Assembly (NCBI RefSeq): GCF_000376865.1
Contig: NZ_AQXQ01000012.1
Coordinates: forward strand, 186,001-250,000
Direction: 5' to 3'
Origin: Thioalkalivibrio sp. ALJ7
Lineage (GTDB): Bacteria; Pseudomonadota; Gammaproteobacteria; Ectothiorhodospirales; Ectothiorhodospiraceae
DNA: 64,000 nt
A program made the translations under genes and the position numbers. Positions 15,736-23,519 of this stretch are shown piece after piece (position 1 is the stretch's first letter; each line of letters begins with the position of its first letter). The notes under the pieces were generated by a model. The model was given only the letters and a program-made list of their open reading frames with translations, made no database searches and was not told the origin of the DNA.

Positions 15736-16360
15736 CACGCCCTTGACCTTCAGCGCCCCGAGGCCTCTCTGCTGCATCACAGACCCGCGCCGCAAAGCGT
15801 CGCATCACACCGCGCGACACGCGATCGTCCGGCTCGATGCAGAACCCGGCCTGTTCCACCTCGGCCTCGGTATCGCGATTCGGATGACAGCCCCCGGTCA
15901 CACAGGTCCAGGCCGGCTGCACACGATCCTGCAGGTAGGCGAAGACTGGCCGCGCGTGACGCACATGCTCCAGCATTCGCAGCTGGCCGCCGGTTTCCAG
16001 CACCCGGCGCACTTCGCCCAGGGCCCGCGGCGGATCCTGCACGCTGCAGAACACCAGCCCGGAAACCACGGTATCGAAGGCATTGTCGGCAAACGGAAGC
16101 GCCTCGGCCCGCGCAACCACCAGGGGCACCCCCGGAGCCCGCTGGCGAGCGCGGCGCAACGCCGCTAGGTCGGGGTCCATGCCGATCACCCTGGAAGCGT
16201 CGTCATACAGGGGCAAGTCGCGTCCCGTCCCACAACCCACCTCCAACACCCGGCCCGTCGCGCCCGCAACCAGGCGGCGCCGCCAGCGGCGAAAGCCCAG
16301 CCACTCCGCACTGGCCATCAGGGCGTCGTATAACCAGGGGATCTGTTCAAGACCGCGCAT
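15731..16360 (-). CDS. UbiE/COQ5-type class I SAM methyltransferase
   Basis: 209 residues from the ATG at 16360 with GGAGG 5 nt upstream (a GTG one codon before is less favoured). Motif I is RVLEVGCGTGRDLPLY (~38-53), motif II VIGMDPDLAALRRA, post-I ARAEALPFADNAFDTVVSGL, and motif VI GEVRRVLETGGQLRMLEHVR. The length and motif order fit small phospholipid or quinone methyltransferases. The C-terminus contains a Cys/His cluster (CVTGGCHPNRD). The gene is monocistronic and its substrate is unknown. Confidence 0.85.
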   Translation of the reverse strand: MRGLEQIPWLYDALMASAEWLGFRRWRRRLVAGATGRVLEVGCGTGRDLPLYDDASRVIGMDPDLAALRRARQRAPGVPLVVARAEALPFADNAFDTVVSGLVFCSVQDPPRALGEVRRVLETGGQLRMLEHVRHARPVFAYLQDRVQPAWTCVTGGCHPNRDTEAEVEQAGFCIEPDDRVSRGVMRRFAARVCDAAERPRGAEGQGRD

Positions 16361-16494
16361 CACGCCTCCACAAGGAACCCGAAAAATAAATAAACCTCGG
16401 CGGGATCGCCGTGCTCATCTGAAAATGTGACCACCACCACACTCTTTCAGCCACTGGCAGGAACCTGTTTCCACACCGCCTGTCCACTTATACA

Positions 16495-16615
16495 AGTTGC
16501 GGAAATCATCGGCTCGTGGCAACGGCAGCCGGTGACCCGCCGTTCAGATCACAACCCTCCATCACACGGGTGTCTGGACGATCTTCGACCCGGTCATTGA
16601 ACCGGGTCTTTTTTT
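16495..16615 (+). ncRNA. Candidate small RNA ending in a strong terminator
   Basis: GACCCGGT-CATTGA-ACCGGGTC followed by seven Ts (16587-16615) is a textbook intrinsic terminator, but no plus-strand gene lies upstream of it; the nearest gene on the left is on the minus strand. About 90 nt before it contain possible stems (CGGCT...AGCCG, ACCC...GGGT) and a TATACA-like -10 near 16490. This fits an unannotated sRNA, or a leader attenuator for the NCS2 gene at 16732. The ends are approximate. No other feature is seen in 16361-16731. Confidence 0.4.
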
Positions 16616-16731
16616 GCCTGGTTGTCCGTCCCCAACGACTCACGGGCAGCGCCCAACCAACACGTCCTGGGCTCCCGACAGCACGTGGCTGTTATGATTG
16701 CGCGCTTTCGCCAACCGCGCACAGGGGCACC

Positions 16732-18468
16732 GTGGCCGAAGCTTCCCAGTCGAAGATCCTCTATGAGGTGGACGATCACCCGCCTCCGGTCAAATGCACC
16801 ATCAGTGCGCTGCAGAGCCTGTTGTTGGTCGCACCGACCATCATCATCGCCCCCCTGATCCTGGCCCGCGCCATCGGTCTCGATCTGGCCGCGACCCAGT
16901 GGACCGTATTCGCCGCCCTGATCGGCAGCGCACTTGCCACACTGATTCAGGTCCGCCGCGTCGGCCCGATCGGATCGGGCTACCTGATCTTCATGGGGAC
17001 TTCGACCGCCTACCTGGCCGTGGGCATCGAGGCCGCCCTGGTCGGCGGCATGGCGCTGGTCGGCACACTTGCCGTGCTATCGGCCCCGGTACAATTTCTG
17101 TTCGCGCGCTATCTCGGGTTATTCCGCCGCATCATCACGCCCACGGTCAGTGGGGTGGTGATCATGCTGGTGGTGCTCGGCGTGATCCCCACCACAGCCG
17201 ACATGATGCAGGGTGAAGGAGACTACGAGGGGACCTGGCGGGCGCTGGTGGTGGCCCTGTTCACCCTCGGGTTCACCATTCTCGTTGCGGTCTTCGGCGG
17301 CCGCCTGCTGCGGCTGTGGGCGCCCATCATGGGACTGGGCTCGGGCATCGTGGTCGCGATGATCTTCGGCGTCACGGATTTCTCGGAGGTCACCGAGGCC
17401 GCCTGGTTTGGCCTGCCGCCGCTGGAATGGCCCGGCTTTTATTTCGAGTTCTCACCCACCTGGTTCACGCTGCTTCTGACCTTCGCGATCGTGACCCTGG
17501 TCGGAGCGGTAGAGTCCATTGGCGATACCCAGGTCGCGCAGCGCAACTCCTACCGCACCCCGCGCAAGATCGACCACGACCGCGTGCGCGGCGGGCTGTA
17601 TGCGGACGGCCTGGGCAACATGATCGCCGGCAGCCTGGGCACACTGCCCAACACGACCTATGGCATTGGCGTCTCCTCGATCGAACTGACCGGCATGGCC
17701 GCCCGCCGGGTCGGCTACTACTTCGCCGCCTTTCTCGCGCTGATCGCGCTGATTCCCAAGCTCAACATGCTGATGATCTCGCTGCCGGGCCCCGTCTTCG
17801 GCGCGTTCCTACTCATTTTGCTGGCCCTGTTGTTCGTCGCGGGGATACGCCTGTGCGCCCAGGACGGCCTCAACTACCAGAGCGGCCTGATCATCGGTGT
17901 CGCCTTCTCGACGGGTTTCATCTTCCAGAACGAACTGTTTTTCCACCACCTGATCCCGGAGGCGCTGAGCCCGTTTCTGAATAACGGCGTCTCCACCGGC
18001 GGCACGGTGGCGGTGGCACTCAGCATGATCTTCAACCTGCGGCCTCGCCCGCATCGACGCGCGACCTTCGAGCCCGAGGCGGATTCCCTGCCACAGGTCC
18101 ATGCCATGGCGCAGGAATTCGGCGAAAGCCTGAGCCTGCCGGAAAAGCAATCGGTCAAACTGCAGATCGCCCTGGAAGAGGTCTTCATGCATCTGTCCGA
18201 GCAGGCAGCCCGCGAGCCGGGACGCAGCCGGCCGGTCGATGTACGTCTGGAACGCGAGGGCGAGACGCTGGCGGTGGAATTGATCGATCGCACCGCCGCG
18301 GCCGAGGTCGACGAGGCCGCACTGCGCGAGGCACGCCAGTGGACGGCCAGCGACGAACAATCGCTGCGCGAGCTGGGCCTTTACCTGCTGAACAGCCTGG
18401 CGCAGGACGTTCGCCACATGCGCATGGCCGGGGTCAACTACATCTCGTTCAGCATCCCGCTGCGCTGA
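16732..18468 (+). CDS. NCS2 (xanthine/uracil-type) permease fused to a degenerate HATPase/anti-sigma-like domain
   Basis: 578 residues from a GTG at 16732; the upstream part of the frame runs through a terminator and is excluded. Residues ~20-435 form the NCS2 permease with ~14 TM segments (SLLLVAPTIIIAPLILARA, FMGTSTAYLAVG, TVSGVVIMLVVLGVIP, GAVESIGDTQVAQRN). Residues ~445-578 are soluble and resemble the RsbW/HATPase_c_2 fold: VKLQIALEEVFMHLSEQA at the N-box, then ELGLYLLNSLAQDVRHMRMA. The catalytic Asn and the DxGxG glycines are missing, so ATP binding is doubtful. The substrate is probably a nucleobase or other small anion. The fused domain may regulate transport or bind a partner. Confidence 0.85.
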   Translation: MAEASQSKILYEVDDHPPPVKCTISALQSLLLVAPTIIIAPLILARAIGLDLAATQWTVFAALIGSALATLIQVRRVGPIGSGYLIFMGTSTAYLAVGIEAALVGGMALVGTLAVLSAPVQFLFARYLGLFRRIITPTVSGVVIMLVVLGVIPTTADMMQGEGDYEGTWRALVVALFTLGFTILVAVFGGRLLRLWAPIMGLGSGIVVAMIFGVTDFSEVTEAAWFGLPPLEWPGFYFEFSPTWFTLLLTFAIVTLVGAVESIGDTQVAQRNSYRTPRKIDHDRVRGGLYADGLGNMIAGSLGTLPNTTYGIGVSSIELTGMAARRVGYYFAAFLALIALIPKLNMLMISLPGPVFGAFLLILLALLFVAGIRLCAQDGLNYQSGLIIGVAFSTGFIFQNELFFHHLIPEALSPFLNNGVSTGGTVAVALSMIFNLRPRPHRRATFEPEADSLPQVHAMAQEFGESLSLPEKQSVKLQIALEEVFMHLSEQAAREPGRSRPVDVRLEREGETLAVELIDRTAAAEVDEAALREARQWTASDEQSLRELGLYLLNSLAQDVRHMRMAGVNYISFSIPLR

Positions 18469-18472
18469 ACAC

Positions 18473-18494
18473 CCCCGACGCCGCCCGGTCGGGG
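18473..18494. terminator. Convergent-gene hairpin
   Basis: CCCCGAC (18473-18479) and GTCGGGG (18488-18494) pair around an 8-nt loop between two convergent stop codons. There is no T-run on either side, so it is a weak terminator candidate. Confidence 0.4.
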
Positions 18495-18495
18495 T

Positions 18496-19149
18496 TCAGT
18501 CGCGGCTACCGCGGATGAGGTTCAGGAACTCGCGGCGGGTGCGGCCATCCTCGCGGAAGGCGCCCAGCATCACCGAGGTCGCCATGGACGAATGCTGCTT
18601 CTCCACCCCGCGCATGGTCATGCACATGTGCTTGGCATCCACCACCACACCAACGCCCTTGGCGTGGGTCACCTGCATCAGGGCCTCGGCGATCTCGCGG
18701 GTCAGGCTTTCCTGGATCTGCAGGCGTGCGGCGAACATGTCCACGATACGGGCGATCTTCGACAGGCCGATTACCTTGCCATCCGGCAGGTAGGCGACAT
18801 GCACCTTGCCAATAATCGGCAACAGGTGGTGCTCGCACAGGGAATACAACTCAATATCGCGAAGCAGCACCATCTCGTCGTTGTCGGAGGAGAACAACGC
18901 CCCGTTCACGATCGAATCGAGGTCCTGGTGGTAGCCGCGCGTCAGGTACTGCATCGCCTTGGCGGCGCGCATCGGCGTATCCAGCAAACCCTCGCGTTGC
19001 GGATTCTCACCCAGTCCCGCGAGAACGGCGCGGTAGTGCTCGGCGAGCTGTTCCGGCGCGGCCAGCGGCGGGTCCGCGGCGTCCCGTGTCGTCGGCTCAT
19101 CAGCCGTACGGGCGTCTACATCCATGGTCAGGTCTTTGTGTTCACTCAT
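18496..19149 (-). CDS. folE: GTP cyclohydrolase I
   Basis: 217 residues from the ATG at 19149; an alternative ATG at 19164 overlaps the upstream stop as ATGA, and neither has a strong SD. It converts GTP to 7,8-dihydroneopterin triphosphate, the first step of folate and pterin synthesis, in the cytoplasm. Zinc ligands are present in [11 protein letters not shown] and [11 protein letters not shown]; the core GVVVDAKH and [13 protein letters not shown] are typical. The first ~35 residues are a non-conserved acidic extension. It follows a DUF3429 gene in the same direction and is divergent from a fatty-acid modification operon. That arrangement parallels light-regulated gene sets that include folE in other gammaproteobacteria. 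Confidence 0.96.
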   Translation of the reverse strand: MSEHKDLTMDVDARTADEPTTRDAADPPLAAPEQLAEHYRAVLAGLGENPQREGLLDTPMRAAKAMQYLTRGYHQDLDSIVNGALFSSDNDEMVLLRDIELYSLCEHHLLPIIGKVHVAYLPDGKVIGLSKIARIVDMFAARLQIQESLTREIAEALMQVTHAKGVGVVVDAKHMCMTMRGVEKQHSSMATSVMLGAFREDGRTRREFLNLIRGSRD

Positions 19150-19160
19150 TCTTGCGCTCG

Positions 19161-19919
19161 TCATCGTGAAGCTACCAGCGTAACCGCAAGCCCGGAGGCC
19201 AGGGCCAGAATCGCCCCCACGGTCAGCACCAGGCGCAGGCCTAGATATCCCCACGGCAGTGCCAGGCGCGACAGACTCAGCCGGTCGACCCAAAGTACCC
19301 CGAGGAATAACGCCGCCAGGGTCATCAGGGCCTCCGGCAACGGCTGCAGCACTGCCAGCCACGCCAGAATCGACGGCACCACCGCCCAGACCGGGGCGGC
19401 CAGCGGGCCTACCCGGTGCTGCCGATCCGCCAGGTAGATCCCCCAGTGGATCGCCCCCAGGAACGACAGGATCACCGCACCATAGAGCGCCAGGGCCTCC
19501 AGCGCGAAAGCCTGCCATTCCGGCTGGGCCATCCAGACGCCTGCGCCGAAGAAGGCGAAGGGTATCAGGCCCCCGTATCCGAGCACCTGTAAAACGGATG
19601 CCGGCGCATCCGGCCGCAGACGTTCACCGCGCGCCTTGAGCGCCTGACCACCAAGGTACTCGCGCAACTCCGGAAGCCCCCCGATCACCCCGTCACGCGC
19701 GATGAAGAACGGCAGCACCGAGGCGCCGGTGGCCTGCTGCAGGGCATGGAACTGCTCGCGATTGTGGGCCGAACCCATCCCCCACTCCAGCCGGACCCAT
19801 CGGCCCCGGCTCGTGGCCTCCAGCAACGCCTCGGCATCACGAAAGTCCGACAGTCCGGAGGTAATGCCAACGATATCGTGGTTCTCCAGTGCCGCGCGTA
19901 CTTCTTCCGGCCATTCCAT
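19161..19919 (-). CDS. DUF3429 membrane protein fused to a cysteine-less glutaredoxin-like domain
   Basis: 252 residues from the ATG at 19919, chosen because AGGAGGG lies 5-6 nt upstream; a start at 19949 has none. Residues ~12-90 follow the glutaredoxin pattern ([19 protein letters not shown] ... [20 protein letters not shown]), but the redox CxxC is replaced by SGLS, so it cannot act as a thiol oxidoreductase. Residues ~105-250 contain about five TM helices of the DUF3429 family ([35 protein letters not shown]). It is translationally close to folE (10-nt gap). A role in membrane or redox-stress physiology is inferred from context only. Confidence 0.78.
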   Translation of the reverse strand: MEWPEEVRAALENHDIVGITSGLSDFRDAEALLEATSRGRWVRLEWGMGSAHNREQFHALQQATGASVLPFFIARDGVIGGLPELREYLGGQALKARGERLRPDAPASVLQVLGYGGLIPFAFFGAGVWMAQPEWQAFALEALALYGAVILSFLGAIHWGIYLADRQHRVGPLAAPVWAVVPSILAWLAVLQPLPEALMTLAALFLGVLWVDRLSLSRLALPWGYLGLRLVLTVGAILALASGLAVTLVASR

Positions 19920-19936
19920 TCCCGGCCCTCCTGTAC

Positions 19937-19948
19937 TGGAACGTTCCA
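19937..19948. promoter_or_regulatory. 12-bp perfect palindrome in the DUF3429 leader
   Basis: TGGAACGTTCCA lies 18-29 nt upstream of the DUF3429 start codon, between the divergent operator and the gene. It may be an additional operator; no regulator is assigned. Confidence 0.35.
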
Positions 19949-20035
19949 TTACTCATCGCCCCTATCTTCGTCGGTTACCTGCCATTGTCACTGGACTTTG
20001 CCCATTGCCGGGCACGGAACTTTTCGCCGCCAGCA

Positions 20036-20072
20036 TTTACAAATATTGTACAGCTATTGTATAAGATGTACA
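20036..20072 (+). promoter_or_regulatory. CarH/LitR-like operator overlapping a promoter
   Basis: Direct repeats TTTACA (20036), TGTACA (20047) and TGTATA (20058) are spaced exactly 11 bp apart, and a further TGTACA (20067) follows 9 bp on. CarH, the B12-dependent MerR-family photoreceptor, binds 11-bp direct repeats of the form TnTACA around a -35 box. Here TTTACA (20036-20041) and TATAAG (20060-20065) make a -35/-10 pair with an 18-bp spacer, so the repeats cover the promoter of the operon at 20102. No MerR-family regulator gene is in the window. Confidence 0.65.
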
Positions 20073-20101
20073 TCGCCTCTTAGGTTCGGAGAACCACCGC
20101 C

Positions 20102-21475
20102 ATGAATCGCTCGCGTATCGCCATTATTGGCGGAGGTATTTCTGGTCTATCCGCCGCCTGGATCCTCCAATCCCGACACCAGGTCCAGCTGTTTGAATCG
20201 GAACCCGAACTCGGTGGCCACGCCCACACCGTCGAGGTTACGGACCCGCAGGGCCCGGTCGCCATTGACACCGGTTTCGTCGTGTACAACGAGCGTAACT
20301 ATCCGCTGCTAACCCGCCTGTTCGCAGAGCTTGGCGTCGACACCCAGGACACGGACATGTCCTTCGCCTACTCACGCCAGCCGCAAGGCGTGGAGTACGC
20401 GGGTTCCGACCTGAACACCCTGTTTGCCCAGCGCCGCAATCTGGTGCGCCCAAGCTTCCTGCGCATGGCCGGCGACATCCTGCGCTTCAACCGGCTGGGC
20501 AAAGGTCTGTTCGAACGTGGCGAAACCCCGGACGGCACCCTGGGCGCCTTCCTCGATCGACACCGTCTGGGGCGGCGCTTCTCCGAGGACTACCTCCTGC
20601 CCATGGCGGCCGCGATCTGGTCCTGCCCACCCGAAGAGATTCGCGAATTTCCGGCCGCAAGCTTCCTGCAGTTCTTCCAGAACCACGGCCTGCTGGACCT
20701 GCGCGACCGCCCGCAATGGCGCACCGTGGTCGGTGGCAGCCGCGAATACGTGCGGCGCCTGGCGCGCCGACTTGAGCCGGATACGGTGGCTCATCAACCG
20801 GTGCGAGCCGTGCTGCCGGAAGAAGGGCAATGGCGTGTGCTAACCGATGAACAGGCGGCCGGGTTCGATGCCGTGGTCTTTGCCTGCCACGCCGACACGG
20901 CCCGCTGGCTGCTCAACGGGGCCGATGCCCAGCGCGACCGGCTACTCGGCGACTGCCGCTTCCAGCCCAACCACGCCGTCCTGCACACCGACCCCCAACT
21001 GATGCCCCGCTCGCGCCGCGTATGGTCCTCGTGGAACTATCTTAGCGGTCGCACCACCCAGGCCGAAGACCGCGTGTCCGTGTCCTACTGGATGAACCGC
21101 CTGCATCGCCTGGATCGACGCCAGGACTACATCATCAGCCTGAATCCCTGGCGCGAACCACGCCCGACCACCGTGCTCGGCGAACAGCACTGGAAGCACC
21201 CGGTCATGGACGCCGCCGCCGAGCGCGCCCGCCAGCGCCTGGTCACCACTCAGGGCGAAAACAACCTCTACTTTGCCGGCGCCTGGATGGGCTACGGGTT
21301 TCACGAAGACGGGCTGCGCTCGGCGGTGGCCGTCGGGCAATCCATGGGCATCGAACCCCCCTGGTCGCACCCGGCACACACCCCGGCCCATCCCGAACGC
21401 ATTCCGGAACCGGGCATCCACGGCGGGGGCCGCACGCCGGTCAGCGCGCCCGCCGCGCAGTCCCGGAGCGCTTAA
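20102..21475 (+). CDS. FAD-dependent amine-oxidase-like protein of the cyclopropane/furan fatty acid cluster
   Basis: 457 residues; ATG at 20102. The FAD Rossmann motif is IAIIGGGISGLSAAWIL (6-22), followed by FESEPELGGHAHTVEV and a C-terminal FAD contact NNLYFAGAWMGYGFHEDGL. This family of NAD/FAD-binding oxidoreductases is always found beside DUF1365 and Cfa-like genes. It is first of five genes with overlapping ends: its TAA shares an A with the next ATG (TAATG). It probably oxidises a modified acyl chain. Transcription most likely starts from the operator-covered promoter just upstream. Confidence 0.9.
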   Translation: MNRSRIAIIGGGISGLSAAWILQSRHQVQLFESEPELGGHAHTVEVTDPQGPVAIDTGFVVYNERNYPLLTRLFAELGVDTQDTDMSFAYSRQPQGVEYAGSDLNTLFAQRRNLVRPSFLRMAGDILRFNRLGKGLFERGETPDGTLGAFLDRHRLGRRFSEDYLLPMAAAIWSCPPEEIREFPAASFLQFFQNHGLLDLRDRPQWRTVVGGSREYVRRLARRLEPDTVAHQPVRAVLPEEGQWRVLTDEQAAGFDAVVFACHADTARWLLNGADAQRDRLLGDCRFQPNHAVLHTDPQLMPRSRRVWSSWNYLSGRTTQAEDRVSVSYWMNRLHRLDRRQDYIISLNPWREPRPTTVLGEQHWKHPVMDAAAERARQRLVTTQGENNLYFAGAWMGYGFHEDGLRSAVAVGQSMGIEPPWSHPAHTPAHPERIPEPGIHGGGRTPVSAPAAQSRSA

Positions 21476-22245
21476 TGGACGCCGCACTGGTCCATAGCCA
21501 GGTAATGCACCAGCGGTTCTTCCCGCAGCAATACCGCTTTCGCTACCCGGTCATCAGCGCTCTGTTCGACATCGACAGCCTGGCCGAAACGGCGCGGCGC
21601 TGCCGACTGTTCTCGCTGGATCGCTTCAACCTGTTCAGCCTGCGCACCCGTGACCATGGCCCTCGCGACGGCCGTCCCTGGCGCCCGTGGATCGAGACGC
21701 ACCTGGCCGAGCATGGCGTTGACCTGGCCGGTGGTGCCATCCACCTGCTGGCCATGCCCCGCATTCTGGGACACGCTTTCAACCCGCTCAGCATCTGGTA
21801 CGCCTGGCATGCCGATGGCGAACTGCGCGCGATCCTGCTGGAGGTGCGCAACACCTTCGGCGAGCACCACCACTACCTGCTACACCAGGGTGGCGCTCGC
21901 ATGGAGCTGCCGGTCCGCCAGGAGAAAGACAAGGCCTTCCACGTCTCACCCTTCATCGACATGGACGCGCGCTACGCCTTCACCCTGACGCCGCCGCGTC
22001 TGGAACCCGGCGCGACTCTGCGCATCGCGATCAACGAATACCAGGACCAGGACCCGATGCTGGTGGCCACGCAACACGGCCGCCTCCAGGCCTTCACCGA
22101 CCGCACGCTGCTGGGCGCCTTCCTGCGCCAGCCCTGGATGACCCTCAAGGTCCTGCCCCTGATCCACTGGCAGGCCGTGAAGATCTGGTGGCGTGGCGGG
22201 CGTTACCACCCCCGCCCGGCGCCACCGGCACAGGAGATCGACTAA
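21475..22245 (+). CDS. DUF1365 protein of the cyclopropane/furan fatty acid cluster
   Basis: 256 residues. DUF1365 is recognised from MDAALVHSQVMHQRFFPQQY RFRY at the start, NLFSLRTRDHGPRDG, LAMPRILGHAFNPLSIWY and KAFHVSPFIDMDARYAF. Its start and stop both overlap its neighbours as TAATG, so all three products are made in fixed ratio. The biochemical role is not established to my knowledge; co-occurrence with the FAD enzyme and a Cfa-like methyltransferase ties it to fatty-acid modification. No TM segment or signal peptide is seen. Confidence 0.9.
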   Translation: MDAALVHSQVMHQRFFPQQYRFRYPVISALFDIDSLAETARRCRLFSLDRFNLFSLRTRDHGPRDGRPWRPWIETHLAEHGVDLAGGAIHLLAMPRILGHAFNPLSIWYAWHADGELRAILLEVRNTFGEHHHYLLHQGGARMELPVRQEKDKAFHVSPFIDMDARYAFTLTPPRLEPGATLRIAINEYQDQDPMLVATQHGRLQAFTDRTLLGAFLRQPWMTLKVLPLIHWQAVKIWWRGGRYHPRPAPPAQEID

Positions 22246-23519
22246 TGGCCCTCGACCACCTCGACACCCCACAGGAAAGCACCGCGCGACCGGACTGGGC
22301 CCTGCGCCTGATCGCCCGTGCCCTGAAGGACATCGAATACGGGCAGATCACGCTGATTGGACCCTCCGGCCAACGCGTGGTCGTTGCGGGCCGCCAGCCC
22401 GGCGTGGAGGCTATATGGCACTTCCGCCGCCCGTGGCGAGCCATCCTGCGCCTGTTGCGCCATGGCGATATCGGCTTCGCCGAGGGCTTCATCAGCGGCG
22501 ACTGGAATACCCCCGACCTGCAGGCCCTGCTGCGCCTGGCCACCGATAACGAGCAGGCCCTCACTGCCCTGGCGCAACGTCCGGCCTGGCAGCGCGCAGT
22601 CGATCGCATGCGCCACTGGATGCATCGCAACAGCCGACGCGGCAGCCGCGCCAACATCCGCTTCCACTACGATCTGGGCAACGACTTCTACGACCTGTGG
22701 CTGGACCACACCATGAGCTACTCGTCGGCGCTGTTTACCCGAGGCGACGAGGCCCTGGAGCAGGCCCAGGCGCAGAAATATGCGCGCCTGCTGGATCAAC
22801 TGAACCCCGAACCCGGCGCACACATCCTGGAGATCGGCTGCGGCTGGGGCGGCTTCGCGGAGATGGCCGCCCAACGAGGCTACCGCGTCACCGGCGTGAC
22901 ACTGTCCCAGGAGCAGCTCGACTACGCCCGCGCGCGCATTGAACGCGCCGGCCTGTCCGACCGCGTCGAGCTACGCCTGCAGGACTACCGCGACCTGCAG
23001 GGGACCTACGACCACGTGGTCTCCATCGAGATGTTCGAAGCAGTCGGCGAACACTGGTGGCCGACCTTTTTCGACAAGGTACGCGACTGCTTGCGCCCGG
23101 GCGGCCGGGCGGCGCTGCAGGTCATCACCATCGCCGAGCAGGCCTTCGACTACTACCGTCGCAATGCCGACTTCATCCAGCTCTACATCTTCCCCGGCGG
23201 CATGCTGCCCTCGGTGCCGCGCTTCAACAAAGAGGCCGAACGCGCCGGGTTGGCGATCGAGGACCAGGCCTTCTTCGGCGAGGACTACGCCCGCACCCTG
23301 CGCCACTGGCACCGCGAGGTCCGCCAGGCAGAGCCTGTGATCGAGGCCCTGGGCTACTCGCAATCCTTCCTGCGCATGTGGCGCTACTACCTCGCCTACT
23401 GCGAGGTCGGCTTCGATACCGCGCGGGTCAACCTGATGCAGGCCGTACTGCAAAGCCCGCAACCTGCAGAAGGGCTGGGCGCGGCCGATGCCCCCGCCCA
23501 TACGCACGAGTCTCTATGA
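22245..23519 (+). CDS. Cyclopropane-fatty-acid-synthase family methyltransferase
   Basis: 424 residues from the ATG at 22245 (TAATG overlap). The N-terminal CFAS domain (FRRPWRAILRLLRHGDIGFA, EGFISGDWNTPDLQALL) precedes the SAM-binding domain with HILEIGCGWGGFAEMAA (~194-210) and IEMFEAVGEHWW. ANIRFHYDLGNDFYDLWLD is the conserved lipid/SAM loop. It methylenates or methylates unsaturated phospholipid acyl chains at the membrane. In this FAD-oxidase/DUF1365/MFS context the member may serve furan (UfaM-type) rather than cyclopropane fatty acid formation. Confidence 0.93.
   Translation: MALDHLDTPQESTARPDWALRLIARALKDIEYGQITLIGPSGQRVVVAGRQPGVEAIWHFRRPWRAILRLLRHGDIGFAEGFISGDWNTPDLQALLRLATDNEQALTALAQRPAWQRAVDRMRHWMHRNSRRGSRANIRFHYDLGNDFYDLWLDHTMSYSSALFTRGDEALEQAQAQKYARLLDQLNPEPGAHILEIGCGWGGFAEMAAQRGYRVTGVTLSQEQLDYARARIERAGLSDRVELRLQDYRDLQGTYDHVVSIEMFEAVGEHWWPTFFDKVRDCLRPGGRAALQVITIAEQAFDYYRRNADFIQLYIFPGGMLPSVPRFNKEAERAGLAIEDQAFFGEDYARTLRHWHREVRQAEPVIEALGYSQSFLRMWRYYLAYCEVGFDTARVNLMQAVLQSPQPAEGLGAADAPAHTHESL

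Noticed and set aside
16516-16731. Upstream ATG start for the NCS2 gene
   Set aside because: The extra 72 codons would cross an intrinsic terminator and contain no conserved sequence.
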